A stretch of 64,000 bases of DNA, from positions 8,770,001-8,834,000 of the forward strand of contig NZ_LT670817.1 of assembly GCF_900129425.1 (NCBI RefSeq), given 5' to 3'. The translations under genes were made by a program, and so were the position numbers. Positions 8,346 through 16,527 of this stretch are shown one piece after another. Position 1 is the first letter of the stretch. Every line of letters starts with the position of its first letter. The notes under the pieces are model-generated. The model saw nothing but the letters and a program-made list of their open reading frames with translations, did no database searches and was not told the origin of the DNA. This DNA comes from Bradyrhizobium erythrophlei. GTDB taxonomy: Bacteria > Pseudomonadota > Alphaproteobacteria > Rhizobiales > Xanthobacteraceae.

Positions 8346-9755
8346 ATGAGCGACAGCCAGGCCCAGTTTTCGGTGCTGAGGCAGACCGCCGATCCCAAGG
8401 TGGCCGATGCGATCCGCGAGCTGATCGAAACCGGCGAGGACCACGAACTCAACCGGATCAACGCTCTGGATTTTTCGGCGCGGACCGGGCTCGACGAAGA
8501 GCGTGTGATTTCCGGCTTCCTGCATGCATCGCGGCTCGGGCTGTTCGATCTCACCTGGAACGTGCTGTGCCCCGGCTGCGGCGGCGTACTCGATGCCCAC
8601 TCGACCCTGAAGTCGCTGCGTCACGACGACTATCATTGCGGGCTGTGCGCCTGCGGCTATGAGGCCTCCGTCGACGAGCAGGTCGAGGTGGCCTTTACCG
8701 TCAGTTCCCGGGTCAGGCGCATCGCCGCGCACGATCCCAACGCGCTGCCGATCTGGGAATATTTCAAGCAGATCTTCTGGAGTTCGGGCGTCGATCTCAA
8801 CTCGGAATCGTTCGCGTCGCTGACCGACGAGGTGGTGCTGGATGCGCTCGAATTGCCGCCGCACGAGAAGGCGCTGCTGTCGCTGCAGCTGCCGGCGGAA
8901 TTCATCATCGTATTCGAGCCGGTGACGCATGCCGCGCAATTCATCGATGTGCAGGGCGAGCCGACCAAGGAGCGTCAGCAGCTGTCGCTGATCTACAACA
9001 AGATACAGGCGCCGGTCGGAACCATGACGTTGCATCCGGGACCGCTGCGGCTGTCGCTCGACAACCAGACCGACGTGCGGGTGCTGCCCTCGGTCTTCAT
9101 CGCGGCGGATGCGCTCCATCGCCTGATCGGCAAGCGCAAACCGTTCCTGACCGCCAAGCGGATGCTGACCAATCAGACCTTCCGCGACGTCTACAAGGCC
9201 GACAATCTCAACATCGATCAGCGCCTCAAGATAACGTCGCTGACGTTCCTGTTCACCGATCTCAAGGGCTCCACCGCGCTGTACGAGCGGGTCGGAGATC
9301 TCGCCGCATTCGATCTGGTGCGCGCGCATTTCCACGCCCTTCTGGAGATCATCTCTTCCGAGAAGGGCGCGGTGGTGAAGACGATCGGCGATGCCGTGAT
9401 GGCAACCTTCATCAAGCCCGAGCATGCGCTGGCCGCGGGCTTGCGGATGCGCGCGGCCATGGAGGCGCTGAACGCCGAGCGCGGTACCAAGGATCTCGTG
9501 GTCAAGATCGGCATCCACGAAGGCCCGTGCCTCGCCGTCATGCTCAACGAGCGGCAGGATTATTTCGGTCAGACCGTCAATATCGCAGCCAGGGTTCAGG
9601 GCCTGTCGACCTCGCACGCGATCCACATCACGGGACCGGTGATCGACGCCCCCGCCGTGACCGCCATCCTGGACAAGGAAGCGATTACGCCGATTCAAAA
9701 GCAGGCGGCGCTGCGCGGCATTGCCGACAAGATGGTCGTCTATGAGATCCCCTGA
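8346..9755 (+). CDS. class III adenylate/guanylate cyclase with zinc-ribbon N-terminus
   Basis: A 469-residue nucleotide cyclase. Residues 70-105 hold a zinc-ribbon-like set (C75, C78, C98, C101, C103). A middle region (about 110-290) is probably the input domain found in DUF5939-type cyclases. The catalytic domain spans about 295-440: FTDLKGST with metal Asp305, GDAVMA with Asp349, Lys345 in the adenine-recognition place, and QDYFGQTVNIAARV with the N412/R416 transition-state pair. All key residues for an active homodimeric adenylate cyclase are present. No membrane span is seen, so it should be cytosolic. cAMP production is inferred from K345 and D405. Confidence 0.87.
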   Translation: MSDSQAQFSVLRQTADPKVADAIRELIETGEDHELNRINALDFSARTGLDEERVISGFLHASRLGLFDLTWNVLCPGCGGVLDAHSTLKSLRHDDYHCGLCACGYEASVDEQVEVAFTVSSRVRRIAAHDPNALPIWEYFKQIFWSSGVDLNSESFASLTDEVVLDALELPPHEKALLSLQLPAEFIIVFEPVTHAAQFIDVQGEPTKERQQLSLIYNKIQAPVGTMTLHPGPLRLSLDNQTDVRVLPSVFIAADALHRLIGKRKPFLTAKRMLTNQTFRDVYKADNLNIDQRLKITSLTFLFTDLKGSTALYERVGDLAAFDLVRAHFHALLEIISSEKGAVVKTIGDAVMATFIKPEHALAAGLRMRAAMEALNAERGTKDLVVKIGIHEGPCLAVMLNERQDYFGQTVNIAARVQGLSTSHAIHITGPVIDAPAVTAILDKEAITPIQKQAALRGIADKMVVYEIP

Positions 9756-9876
9756 GATTGCCTAAACGTAATGCTCGCGGCTGAAACAGGGATGGCGCAG
9801 GCGGATTTTCCAACCCATATATTGGCGATACGCCGATTCGGCGGCCAACGGACCCACAAGATTTCGGTAGGAAGTG

Positions 9877-10356
9877 ATGCTGGACGGACTACGCCAATTC
9901 ATCGCCGACGTTGTTTCCCCCGCGGCGCACGCAGATCGGAGATTTGACGATACCGGGTATCGTTTGGCGGCGACGGCGCTGCTGATTCACGTCATTTCGA
10001 TCGACGGTGAACCCTCCGACAATGAAAAGCGCAAGCTTCACAGCCTGATCGAAAGCCGTTTCGGGCTTGATCCCGGCACGGCGGATCAGTTGATCGCGTC
10101 GGCCATGCTGGTCGAGGGCGAGGCCGTCGATCTCTATCATTTCACCAGCGTCATCATGCGTTCGGTGGATGAGGAAGGCCGACGCCGCATCGTCGAGATG
10201 ATGTGGGAGCTGGCCTTTGCCGACGGCCAGGTCAGCGAGTTCGAGGATAACGTGGTCTGGCGCGCCGCCGATCTGTTGGGCGTGTCTTCACGCGATCGGA
10301 TTGAACTCAAGCATCGGATTGCCGGCAGGCAATCCGCGCCGGTCGCAGGCAGCTGA
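9877..10356 (+). CDS. TerB-like (tellurite resistance B) domain protein
   Basis: A 159-residue all-helical cytosolic protein of the TerB family. The conserved acidic pattern of the fold is visible as SIDGEPSDNEK (about 48-58) and FADGQVSEFE (about 112-121), the two Asp/Glu-rich turns proposed to bind metal. An alternative GTG start lies three bases upstream at 9874. AGGAAG around 9869-9874 serves as the ribosome site. Function is unknown; TerB-fold proteins act in envelope stress or metal sensing in other systems, but no ter genes are near. It follows the cyclase by 120 bp on the same strand. Confidence 0.72.
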   Translation: MLDGLRQFIADVVSPAAHADRRFDDTGYRLAATALLIHVISIDGEPSDNEKRKLHSLIESRFGLDPGTADQLIASAMLVEGEAVDLYHFTSVIMRSVDEEGRRRIVEMMWELAFADGQVSEFEDNVVWRAADLLGVSSRDRIELKHRIAGRQSAPVAGS

Positions 10357-10627
10357 GTTTGGCCTGCGCCGCGTCAATCTGACACGCCGCGGACGGGCAT
10401 TTCGAGCCGTCGATTGCACGGCGCCGGACATGACGAAATTTTAATGTCCCCCGATAATTAGCCGCTGACCGGCGCGTTTAGCCCCATTGCAGCTGTTCGA
10501 TTTCACAGCACGGTGCGTTTGACCACGCCGATATGCTTGCAGGTGACTTGCATCCCCTCTAATGCCTATGCTCTCGTCGAAAGCATTGGCCGCAGATCGT
10601 GGAAAATTTATTTAAGAGCATTGAATC

Positions 10628-11407
10628 GTGACTGAGCGTGTGACGCTGATTACCGGTGCCTCGGCGGGTATCGGCACCGAACTGGCCCGCGTTTTCGCAT
10701 CGAACGGCCATCGCCTCGCCCTGGTGGCGCGACGCACGGATCGCCTGACGGCGTTGGCCGCCGAAATCGCCGCGGCCGGCGGCGCTGCGCCGATCGTGAT
10801 CCCGTGCGATCTCGAACAGCCGGATGCCTGCGACAAGATCGCCGCTGTTTTGGCCGCCGCAGGGCTGGAAGTCGAATACGTCGTCAACAATGCGGGCTTC
10901 GGTTTGTTCGGCAATGCGATCGAACTGGACCGCGCCGAACAGCTCGGCATTATTGCCACCAACGTTCGCGCACTGACCGATCTGTCGCTGCGGTTTTCCG
11001 ATCAGCTGATCCGGCATCGCGGCGGCATCCTCAATGTCGGCTCGATCGCGGGGTTTCTGCCGGGGCCGGGCATGGCGGTGTATTATGCATCCAAGGCCTA
11101 TGTGCTGTCGTTCAGCGAAGGGCTGCGCGGCGAACTCGCCCCTCGCGGCGTGCGTGTGACCGCGCTCTGCCCGGGTCCGGTGCCATCGGAATTTCAGCGG
11201 CGGGCGGGGTTCGAACCCGGATTTGATTCCGCGATCCTGAATGTCAGCGCAGCCAAGGTCGCTCAGGCAGGGTACCGCGGGCTGATGGCGAACAAGCGGG
11301 CGGTGCTGCCCGGCCTCGGCATCAAGATTGTGCCGTTCCTGCTGCGGCTGTTTCCGCGCGGGTTTATCCTGGCGGCGGTCGGCCGTTTTCAATTGCGGAA
11401 GCGCTGA
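10628..11407 (+). CDS. short-chain dehydrogenase/reductase
   Basis: A 259-residue classical SDR with a GTG start. The nucleotide motif TGASAGIG sits at 9-16, VNNAG at 86-90, catalytic Ser139, and YxxxK as Tyr152/Lys156. The C-terminus (about 230-259) is hydrophobic (VPFLLRLFPRGFILAAV), which suggests membrane association, as in the DltE/YqjQ-like group of SDRs. The substrate is unknown. It stands 270 bp after the TerB-like gene in a gap where I see no other feature. Confidence 0.83.
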   Translation: MTERVTLITGASAGIGTELARVFASNGHRLALVARRTDRLTALAAEIAAAGGAAPIVIPCDLEQPDACDKIAAVLAAAGLEVEYVVNNAGFGLFGNAIELDRAEQLGIIATNVRALTDLSLRFSDQLIRHRGGILNVGSIAGFLPGPGMAVYYASKAYVLSFSEGLRGELAPRGVRVTALCPGPVPSEFQRRAGFEPGFDSAILNVSAAKVAQAGYRGLMANKRAVLPGLGIKIVPFLLRLFPRGFILAAVGRFQLRKR

Positions 11408-11514
11408 TAAAGCGGTCGGGAGCCCGTTTTTGGCCCGCCATTTGCTTCTACTAAGAGGAAATTAACGATCCCTTAGCTATGATTCCGGCCTGATCGCCGC
11501 AGCAAGAAAAGTCG

Positions 11515-12255
11515 ATGTCGTTTCAGTCGGGCAAAGCCAACGCCAAAGCCGCGCTGCATCTTCCTCCCGGAGGGGTCCAGGGTGACGCTGGGGGGCCCTC
11601 AACCGCCGAGCCTTTACTGCCGGTACTGATCGTCCTGCATCAGGAAACCTCGACGCCGGGCCGCATCGGCAATGCGTTGCGGGCGCTCGGATACGGGCTC
11701 GATATCAGGCGTCCGCGCTTTGGCGATCCGCTTCCGGAAACGCTCGATGGCCATGCCGGCGGGGTCATTTTCGGCGGTCCGATGAGTGCCAACGATCCCG
11801 ATGATTTCGTTCGCCGGGAGATCAACTGGATCGCCGTGCCGCTTCGCGAGCAGCGGCCGTTCCTGGGCATTTGCCTGGGCGCCCAGATGCTCGCGATGCA
11901 GCTCGGCGCACGGGTTGCGCCGCATCCGGAAGGTCGCGCCCAGATCGGATACTACCCGATCCGCCCCACGCCCGCGGGGCTCGCGATCTGCCCGCACTGG
12001 CCGGATCATGTCTACCACTGGCACCGCGAGGGATTTGAACTCCCCGATGGCGCCGAGTTGCTGGCCGAGGGCAGCGACTTCCCGGTGGAAGCGTTTCGCC
12101 TGGAGCATTCCTTCGGCTTCCAGTTTCATCCCGACGTGACCTACGCGATGATGCATCGCTGGACCACGCGCGGCTCGAATTGCCCGGCGCGCGGCCACGC
12201 CACCACCACTTCGCCGATCGCGCCGTGCATGACGTCACCGAGCGCGCCTGGCTGA
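11515..12255 (+). CDS. class I glutamine amidotransferase-like protein, 3' end frameshifted
   Basis: A 246-codon frame. The first 220 residues form a GMP-synthase-like amidotransferase with the nucleophile elbow GICLGAQ (Cys120) and FQFHPDV (His205). The third triad position is Asp207 where most members have Glu. After Gly220 the frame gives 26 residues of Arg/Thr/Pro-rich sequence and stops. The next frame from 12173 to 12320 instead encodes a natural-looking end (LELPGARPRHHHFADRAV, then ERAWLKQFIDGWLAR). The gene has probably lost or misread bases near 12166-12175. The first 32 residues look unconserved, so the true start may be a later codon near 11610. Confidence 0.7.
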   Translation: MSFQSGKANAKAALHLPPGGVQGDAGGPSTAEPLLPVLIVLHQETSTPGRIGNALRALGYGLDIRRPRFGDPLPETLDGHAGGVIFGGPMSANDPDDFVRREINWIAVPLREQRPFLGICLGAQMLAMQLGARVAPHPEGRAQIGYYPIRPTPAGLAICPHWPDHVYHWHREGFELPDGAELLAEGSDFPVEAFRLEHSFGFQFHPDVTYAMMHRWTTRGSNCPARGHATTTSPIAPCMTSPSAPG

Positions 12256-12320
12256 AGCAATTCATCGACGGCTGGCTGGCCAGAGCGCCGTTGCAGGTGA
12301 TGGCGGAAGCCGCGGAATAA
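12173..12320 (+). other. displaced 3' end of the amidotransferase gene
   Basis: Reading gcg-cgg-ctc-gaa from inside the preceding gene gives a 48-residue continuation that ends in TAA at 12318-12320. It has the helix-rich character expected of the family's C-terminus. No separate start or ribosome site is present. It is best read as the original end of the 11515 gene, now out of frame. Confidence 0.6.
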
Positions 12321-12433
12321 CGACTGCGATGCGGTTCCTCTGCGGCGGTTCTCAAGCTCTTTCCAAATTTGCAGATGTGATAATGTCGGCCCGGACAAGC
12401 CTGCGCTCAAGCAGCAAGTGCGAGGGAGGCGAC

Positions 12434-12952
12434 ATGACCGGCGACGAATTCGCAGCTCTGCTCAATGACCTCACGCTGTCGGCGGAATCCGGCGACGGCC
12501 CGCGCTTCGCGAGACATTTTACCGAGGACGCGATTTATTACGACTACATCTACGGCGCGCACAGTGGCCGTGCCGACATCGCGCGCATGATGCAGGACCT
12601 GTTTCACCGCGACGCGGCCGACTATCGGTGGGAGATGTTCGATCCCGTTTTCGACGGCGAAACGGGATATGCGTGGTCGCTGTCGAGCTTCACCTCGAAG
12701 ATAGAGCAGTTCAAAGGCCAGCCCGTCGTGATCGACGGCATGAGCCGCTTCATCGTGCGCGATGGCCTGATCGCCGAATATCGTGAGTCCGTGAACGGCG
12801 GTGTGGCGATGGCGCAGCTCGGCGTCGAGCCCGAGCGCATGACCAAGGTGTTCCGGCGCTGGACCGGGTGGCTCAGGGAGCGGCCGGAAACACTGGATTT
12901 TCTGGCGCGGCCAAAAGGGTCGCGCGCCAAGGCCAAGGGCCTGAAAGCGTAA
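12434..12952 (+). CDS. SnoaL/NTF2-like domain protein
   Basis: A 172-residue cytosolic protein with the NTF2-like alpha-plus-beta cone fold: an N-terminal helix region (FAALLNDLTLSAESGD), FTEDAIYYDYIYG, and beta strands through RFIVRDGLIAEYRESVNGG. Proteins of this fold bind small hydrophobic ligands or act as isomerases or lyases. The start at 12434 is preferred over the longer frame from 12329 because GGGAGGC lies just upstream at 12424-12430. The C-terminus is Lys/Arg-rich. It is followed 54 bp later by an enoyl-CoA hydratase, hinting at a shared catabolic role. Confidence 0.75.
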   Translation: MTGDEFAALLNDLTLSAESGDGPRFARHFTEDAIYYDYIYGAHSGRADIARMMQDLFHRDAADYRWEMFDPVFDGETGYAWSLSSFTSKIEQFKGQPVVIDGMSRFIVRDGLIAEYRESVNGGVAMAQLGVEPERMTKVFRRWTGWLRERPETLDFLARPKGSRAKAKGLKA

Positions 12953-13006
12953 AGCAAGAACGACTTGTTGTCGCTGGCGACGGCAGCGAGCGCAGGGAGA
13001 TCGCAG

Positions 13007-13819
13007 ATGACCTATCAGCACATACTTTACGATGTGAGCGAGAAGATCGCGACCGTCACGCTGAACCGGCCCGACCGCATGAACGCATGGACGCCGATCA
13101 TGGAACGCGATGTGCGCCACGCCATGGAGGCCGCGGCGGCGGATGACAATGTGCGCGTCATCGTGCTGACCGGTTCGGGGCGCGCCTTCTGCGCCGGCGC
13201 GGACATGGAAAGCTTAAAGGGGCTCGATCCGAACGATATCAGGCGGGCCGAAAGCGTGCCGCCGTTCGACATGAACCGCAGGCCCGACTGGCAGGCGCGC
13301 TACGCGTATTATCCGTCGATATCGAAACCCGTTATTGCCATGCTGAACGGCGCCACCGCCGGCATCGGTCTGGTGCACGCGCTGTATTGCGACCTTCGCT
13401 TTGCCGCCGACAACACGGTGTTCACGACCGCGTTCTCGCGCCGCGGGCTGATCGCCGAACATGGCATCAGCTGGATGCTGCCGCGGATTGTCGGTCACGC
13501 CAATGCGCTCGATCTCCTGATGTCCGCGCGCCGGGTCCAGAGCGACGAAGCGCTGCGCATCGGCCTGGTCAATCGGCTGTATCCGCCCGACCAATTGCGC
13601 GACCAGACCTATGCCTACGCGCGCGACCTTGCCGACTTCGTCTCGCCAAGCGCGATCGCCGTGATCAAGCGGCAGCTTTATGACGTACCGTTCCAGACGC
13701 TGGCGGAAGCGACCATCGACGCCAACCGAGAAATGGCGGTGGCGTTGCGCGGCAGCGATTTTCGCGAAGGCGTGGCGAGCTTCATGGAAAAGCGCCCGCC
13801 GAAATTTACGGGGAAATAG
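13007..13819 (+). CDS. enoyl-CoA hydratase/isomerase (crotonase) family protein
   Basis: A 270-residue crotonase-fold protein. The first oxyanion-hole segment is SGRAFCAGADM; the second is NGATAGIGL. The acidic catalytic position lies in RGLIAEHGISWMLPR, a form seen in one enoyl-CoA hydratase subgroup. The C-terminal helix ends PPKFTGK. The start at 13007 is used since GGGAGA precedes it; the 14 upstream residues look non-coding. The probable reaction is hydration of 2-enoyl-CoA in beta-oxidation or a related acyl-CoA route. It is next to the SnoaL-like gene on the same strand. Confidence 0.86.
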   Translation: MTYQHILYDVSEKIATVTLNRPDRMNAWTPIMERDVRHAMEAAAADDNVRVIVLTGSGRAFCAGADMESLKGLDPNDIRRAESVPPFDMNRRPDWQARYAYYPSISKPVIAMLNGATAGIGLVHALYCDLRFAADNTVFTTAFSRRGLIAEHGISWMLPRIVGHANALDLLMSARRVQSDEALRIGLVNRLYPPDQLRDQTYAYARDLADFVSPSAIAVIKRQLYDVPFQTLAEATIDANREMAVALRGSDFREGVASFMEKRPPKFTGK

Positions 13820-13846
13820 ATTTCGGGGGGTGTTTGGGCCCGTCGT

Positions 13847-13921
13847 CGCCCTTCGGGCTATGCCGGGCACGCTTCGTCCTTCGGGCATTGCGTGGCTGCG
13901 CCACGCGTAGCCCGAAGGGCG
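13847..13921. repeat. long imperfect palindrome beside tRNA-Ala
   Basis: The 14-bp arms cgcccttcgggcta (13847-13860) and tagcccgaagggcg (13908-13921) are exact inverted repeats. An inner hairpin, gcgtgg...ccacgc, lies at 13890-13906. It sits immediately after the 3' end of the tRNA on the minus strand. It could aid termination or processing, but there is no T-run. Confidence 0.6.
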
Positions 13922-13926
13922 AAGCG

Positions 13927-14002
<76 letters not shown>

Positions 14003-14199
14003 TCTCGCGAGCCGCCTCAACGTGAATGGGGGGCGGCTGACAATCGGCGCCATTTACAATCCGAGCCAAGGTCAAGTCAAGAACGGCGAAAATCGCTGTT
14101 TTCCGCGTCATTTACCCGGCACTTCCCTTGTTTGGGAGGTGGGGAACCGATATTTAGCAGGAAGTCCAATCCGCGACCGAACCCCCGAGTAAGCCAGCC

Positions 14200-14490
14200 A
14201 TGCGTGCCGTTCTCGATATCGTTCTTATCGTTCTCGATCTCTATGTCTGGCTATTGATCGCCTCCGCCATCCTGTCCTGGCTGATCGCCTTCAATGTCGT
14301 CAATACGCGGAACCAGTTCGTGGCGGCGGTGGCGGAGTTCCTCTACCGGATCACCGAACCGGTGCTGGCGCCGATCCGCTCGTTCATGCCGAATCTCGGC
14401 GGCCTCGATATTTCGCCGATCATCCTGATCCTGATCATCATGTTCATCGAACGGGTGATCACCTATTACATCTATCCTGCCGTATTCTGA
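14200..14490 (+). CDS. YggT family membrane protein
   Basis: A 96-residue inner-membrane protein with two hydrophobic hairpin helices (about 5-30 and 68-92) separated by the family-typical segment containing YRITEPVLAPIRSFMP and GLDISPI. YggT proteins are linked to envelope or cell-division functions and in chloroplasts to cytochrome maturation, but the role here is unproven. The next gene, DUF167, follows at once; YggT plus YggU (DUF167) is a well-known bacterial gene pair. Confidence 0.9.
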   Translation: MRAVLDIVLIVLDLYVWLLIASAILSWLIAFNVVNTRNQFVAAVAEFLYRITEPVLAPIRSFMPNLGGLDISPIILILIIMFIERVITYYIYPAVF

Positions 14491-14502
14491 TTGCAGGCAT
14501 GG

Positions 14503-14832
14503 ATGCTGATGGATCCTTGGCGTTATTCCACCCAAGGCATCAGTCTCGCGCTGCGCGTGACGCCGCGCGGTGGCCGCGACGATATCGACGGGCTCGAGAC
14601 GCTCGCCGATGGCCGCGTGGTGGTCAAGGTGCGCGTCCGCGCCATTGCCGACGGCGGTGAAGCCAATCGCGCGGTGACGGAGCTGCTCGCCAGGGCGCTC
14701 GGTGTGCCCAAGGCAGACGTGCGGATCCTGTCGGGTGCGACCTCGCGCCTCAAGCAGATTGCCGTCGCCGGCGACCCCAGAAAACTCGGCGAGGCATTGC
14801 GAGAACTGACTGCGGCGAAGCCGGCTGAATGA
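14503..14832 (+). CDS. DUF167 (YggU) family protein
   Basis: A 109-residue cytosolic protein of the DUF167/YggU family. The family signatures are LRVTPRGGRDDIDG near the start, VKVRVRA and DGGEANRAV in the middle, and SGATSRLKQIAV near the end. The biochemical function is unknown. It directly follows yggT, probably as one transcript. Starts at 14491 (TTG), 14503 and 14509 are possible; 14503 is preferred because an AGG lies five bases before it. folD follows 16 bp later. Confidence 0.85.
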   Translation: MLMDPWRYSTQGISLALRVTPRGGRDDIDGLETLADGRVVVKVRVRAIADGGEANRAVTELLARALGVPKADVRILSGATSRLKQIAVAGDPRKLGEALRELTAAKPAE

Positions 14833-14848
14833 CAAATGAAGGATTGAG

Positions 14849-15733
14849 ATGACGGCCCGGATCATCGATGGAAAGGTCATTGCATCAGAGCTTCGCGCCC
14901 GCGTCGCTACCGAGGTGGCGCGGGTGAAAGCCGAGAATGCCCTCACACCGGGGCTCGCGGTGGTGCTGGTCGGCAGCGACCCCGCCAGCCAGGTCTATGT
15001 CCGCAGCAAGCACAAGCAGACCCAGGAAGCCGGCATGGCGTCGTTCGAGCATGTCCTGCCCGCCGACGTCGCGCAGAGCGATTTGCTGGCGCTGATCGGA
15101 GCGCTCAATCGCGACCCCGCCGTGCATGGCATTCTGGTGCAACTGCCGTTGCCGAAATCGCTTGATACCGAAACCATCATCAATGCCATCGATCCCGCCA
15201 AGGACGTCGACGGGTTGCATCCGAACAACGCCGGACGCCTCGCCGGCGGCTTTGCCGCGCTGTCGCCCTGCACGCCGCTCGGCTGCATCATCCTGACCAA
15301 AAGCGTGCACACCTCGCTGGAGGGCATGAACGCCATCGTCATCGGCCGCTCCAACCTGGTCGGACGTCCGCTGGTGCAATTGCTGCTCAACGAAAACGCC
15401 ACGGTGACCATCGCGCATTCGCGCTCGCGCGATCTGGCGCAGTTGTGCGCCCGGGCCGATCTGGTCTATGCCGCCGTCGGCAAGCCCGAGATGGTGCGCG
15501 GCGGCTGGATCAAGCCCGGTGCCACCGTGATCGATGTCGGCATCAACCGATTGCCCGGCGTTGACGGCAAGACCCGTCTGGTCGGCGATGTCGCCTTTGC
15601 CGAAGCGTCGAGCGTCGCGGGAGCAATTACGCCGGTGCCCGGCGGCGTCGGCCAGATGACCGTGGCGTGCCTGCTGGTCAACACCCTGCGCGCGGCGTGT
15701 GCGATTCACGGGCTGCCGAAGCCAGGGGTGTAG
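14849..15733 (+). CDS. folD: bifunctional methylenetetrahydrofolate dehydrogenase/methenyltetrahydrofolate cyclohydrolase
   Basis: A 294-residue cytosolic enzyme of one-carbon metabolism that interconverts 5,10-methylene-, 5,10-methenyl- and 10-formyl-tetrahydrofolate with NADP. Typical signatures are present: VGSDPASQVYVRSKHK with the cyclohydrolase lysine, QLPLPK, the DVDGLHP stretch, IGRSNLVGRP in the NADP site, and the closing TPVPGGVGQMTVACLL. Length is normal. It lies in a likely operon with yggT and DUF167, spaced by 16 bp. Confidence 0.97.
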   Translation: MTARIIDGKVIASELRARVATEVARVKAENALTPGLAVVLVGSDPASQVYVRSKHKQTQEAGMASFEHVLPADVAQSDLLALIGALNRDPAVHGILVQLPLPKSLDTETIINAIDPAKDVDGLHPNNAGRLAGGFAALSPCTPLGCIILTKSVHTSLEGMNAIVIGRSNLVGRPLVQLLLNENATVTIAHSRSRDLAQLCARADLVYAAVGKPEMVRGGWIKPGATVIDVGINRLPGVDGKTRLVGDVAFAEASSVAGAITPVPGGVGQMTVACLLVNTLRAACAIHGLPKPGV

Positions 15734-15751
15734 CGCGCTGCCTTTGTCCTT

Positions 15752-15855
15752 GTCATTCCGGGATGGTCCGTAGGACCAGACCTCAGATGTGCAATTGCAC
15801 ATCGGGGAATCTCGAGATTCCGGGCTCGCTCGCTTCGCTCGCGCCCCGGAATGAC
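15752..15855. repeat. family-1 palindromic repeat (copy C)
   Basis: Outer ends are GTCATTCCGGG and CCCCGGAATGAC. It contains both central motifs in tandem: the palindrome GATGTGCAATTGCACATC at 15786-15803 and then GAATCTCGAGATTC. A short inverted repeat, gctcgcttcgctcgc, is also inside. It lies between the convergent folD and ppa genes. Confidence 0.8.
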
Positions 15856-15865
15856 GGCTACGCCG

Positions 15866-16396
15866 TCACTTCCCCTTCGCCCGCGCGATGCCTTCCACGA
15901 TCAGCTGATGCGCGTCCTCGGCCCCGCCCCATCGCAGCACCTTCACCCATTTCCCGGGTTCGAGATCCTTGTAGTGCTCGAAGAAGTGCTGGATCTGCTG
16001 CAGCGTGATGTCCGGCAAATCGCTGTAGGTGCGCACCTTGTCGTAGCGCTGGGTCAGCTTCGAGGACGGCACCGCGATGATCTTCTCGTCGCCGCCGGCC
16101 TCGTCTTCCATCAACAGCACGCCGACGGGGCGCACGCTCATCACCGCGCCGGGGACGATGGCGCGGGTGTTGGCGACCAGCACGTCGCAGGGGTCGCCAT
16201 CGTTCGACAGCGTGTGCGGAATGAACCCGTAATTGCCGGGATAGCGCATAGCGGTGTAGAGAAACCGGTCGACCACGAGCGTGCCGGCGTCCTTGTCCAT
16301 CTCGTATTTGATCGGCTCGCCGCCCACAGGCACTTCGACGATGACGTTGACCTCACGCGGCGGATCGATCCCGATCGAGATGGCGTCAATGCGCAT
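15866..16396 (-). CDS. ppa: inorganic pyrophosphatase
   Basis: A 176-residue cytosolic soluble family I pyrophosphatase that hydrolyses PPi to two phosphates and pulls biosynthetic reactions forward. The signature DGDPCDVLV carries the metal-binding Asp residues; KYEMDKDAG, RYPGNYGFIPHT and the later DKIIAVP-like strand (EKIIAVP) match the family. The start at 16396 gives MRIDAISIGIDPP, as in relatives. A longer frame to 16459 only adds residues read from a dispersed repeat. Confidence 0.96.
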   Translation of the reverse strand: MRIDAISIGIDPPREVNVIVEVPVGGEPIKYEMDKDAGTLVVDRFLYTAMRYPGNYGFIPHTLSNDGDPCDVLVANTRAIVPGAVMSVRPVGVLLMEDEAGGDEKIIAVPSSKLTQRYDKVRTYSDLPDITLQQIQHFFEHYKDLEPGKWVKVLRWGGAEDAHQLIVEGIARAKGK

Positions 16397-16429
16397 GAAT
16401 GGCTCCGCCGTTGCGAGATTGGCACAATC

Positions 16430-16518
16430 GTCATACGCGGGCTTGACCCGCGTATCCATCGCACTTTCAAAGGCCGCCTCAGGAAATGATGGATTGCCGG
16501 GTCAAGCCCGGCAATGAC
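16430..16518. repeat. family-3 bilobed palindromic repeat
   Basis: The lobes cgcgggcttgacccgcg and gccgggtcaagcccggc are joined by a linker and bounded by GTCATA and AATGAC. It is the reverse arrangement of the copy at 908-993. It separates ppa from the acetyltransferase gene. Confidence 0.75.
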
Positions 16519-16527
16519 AGCCAGAAC

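Noticed and set aside
8307..9698. 463-residue minus-strand frame over the cyclase
   Set aside because: The plus-strand cyclase has every catalytic residue. The minus frame is low-complexity and lacks a start context.
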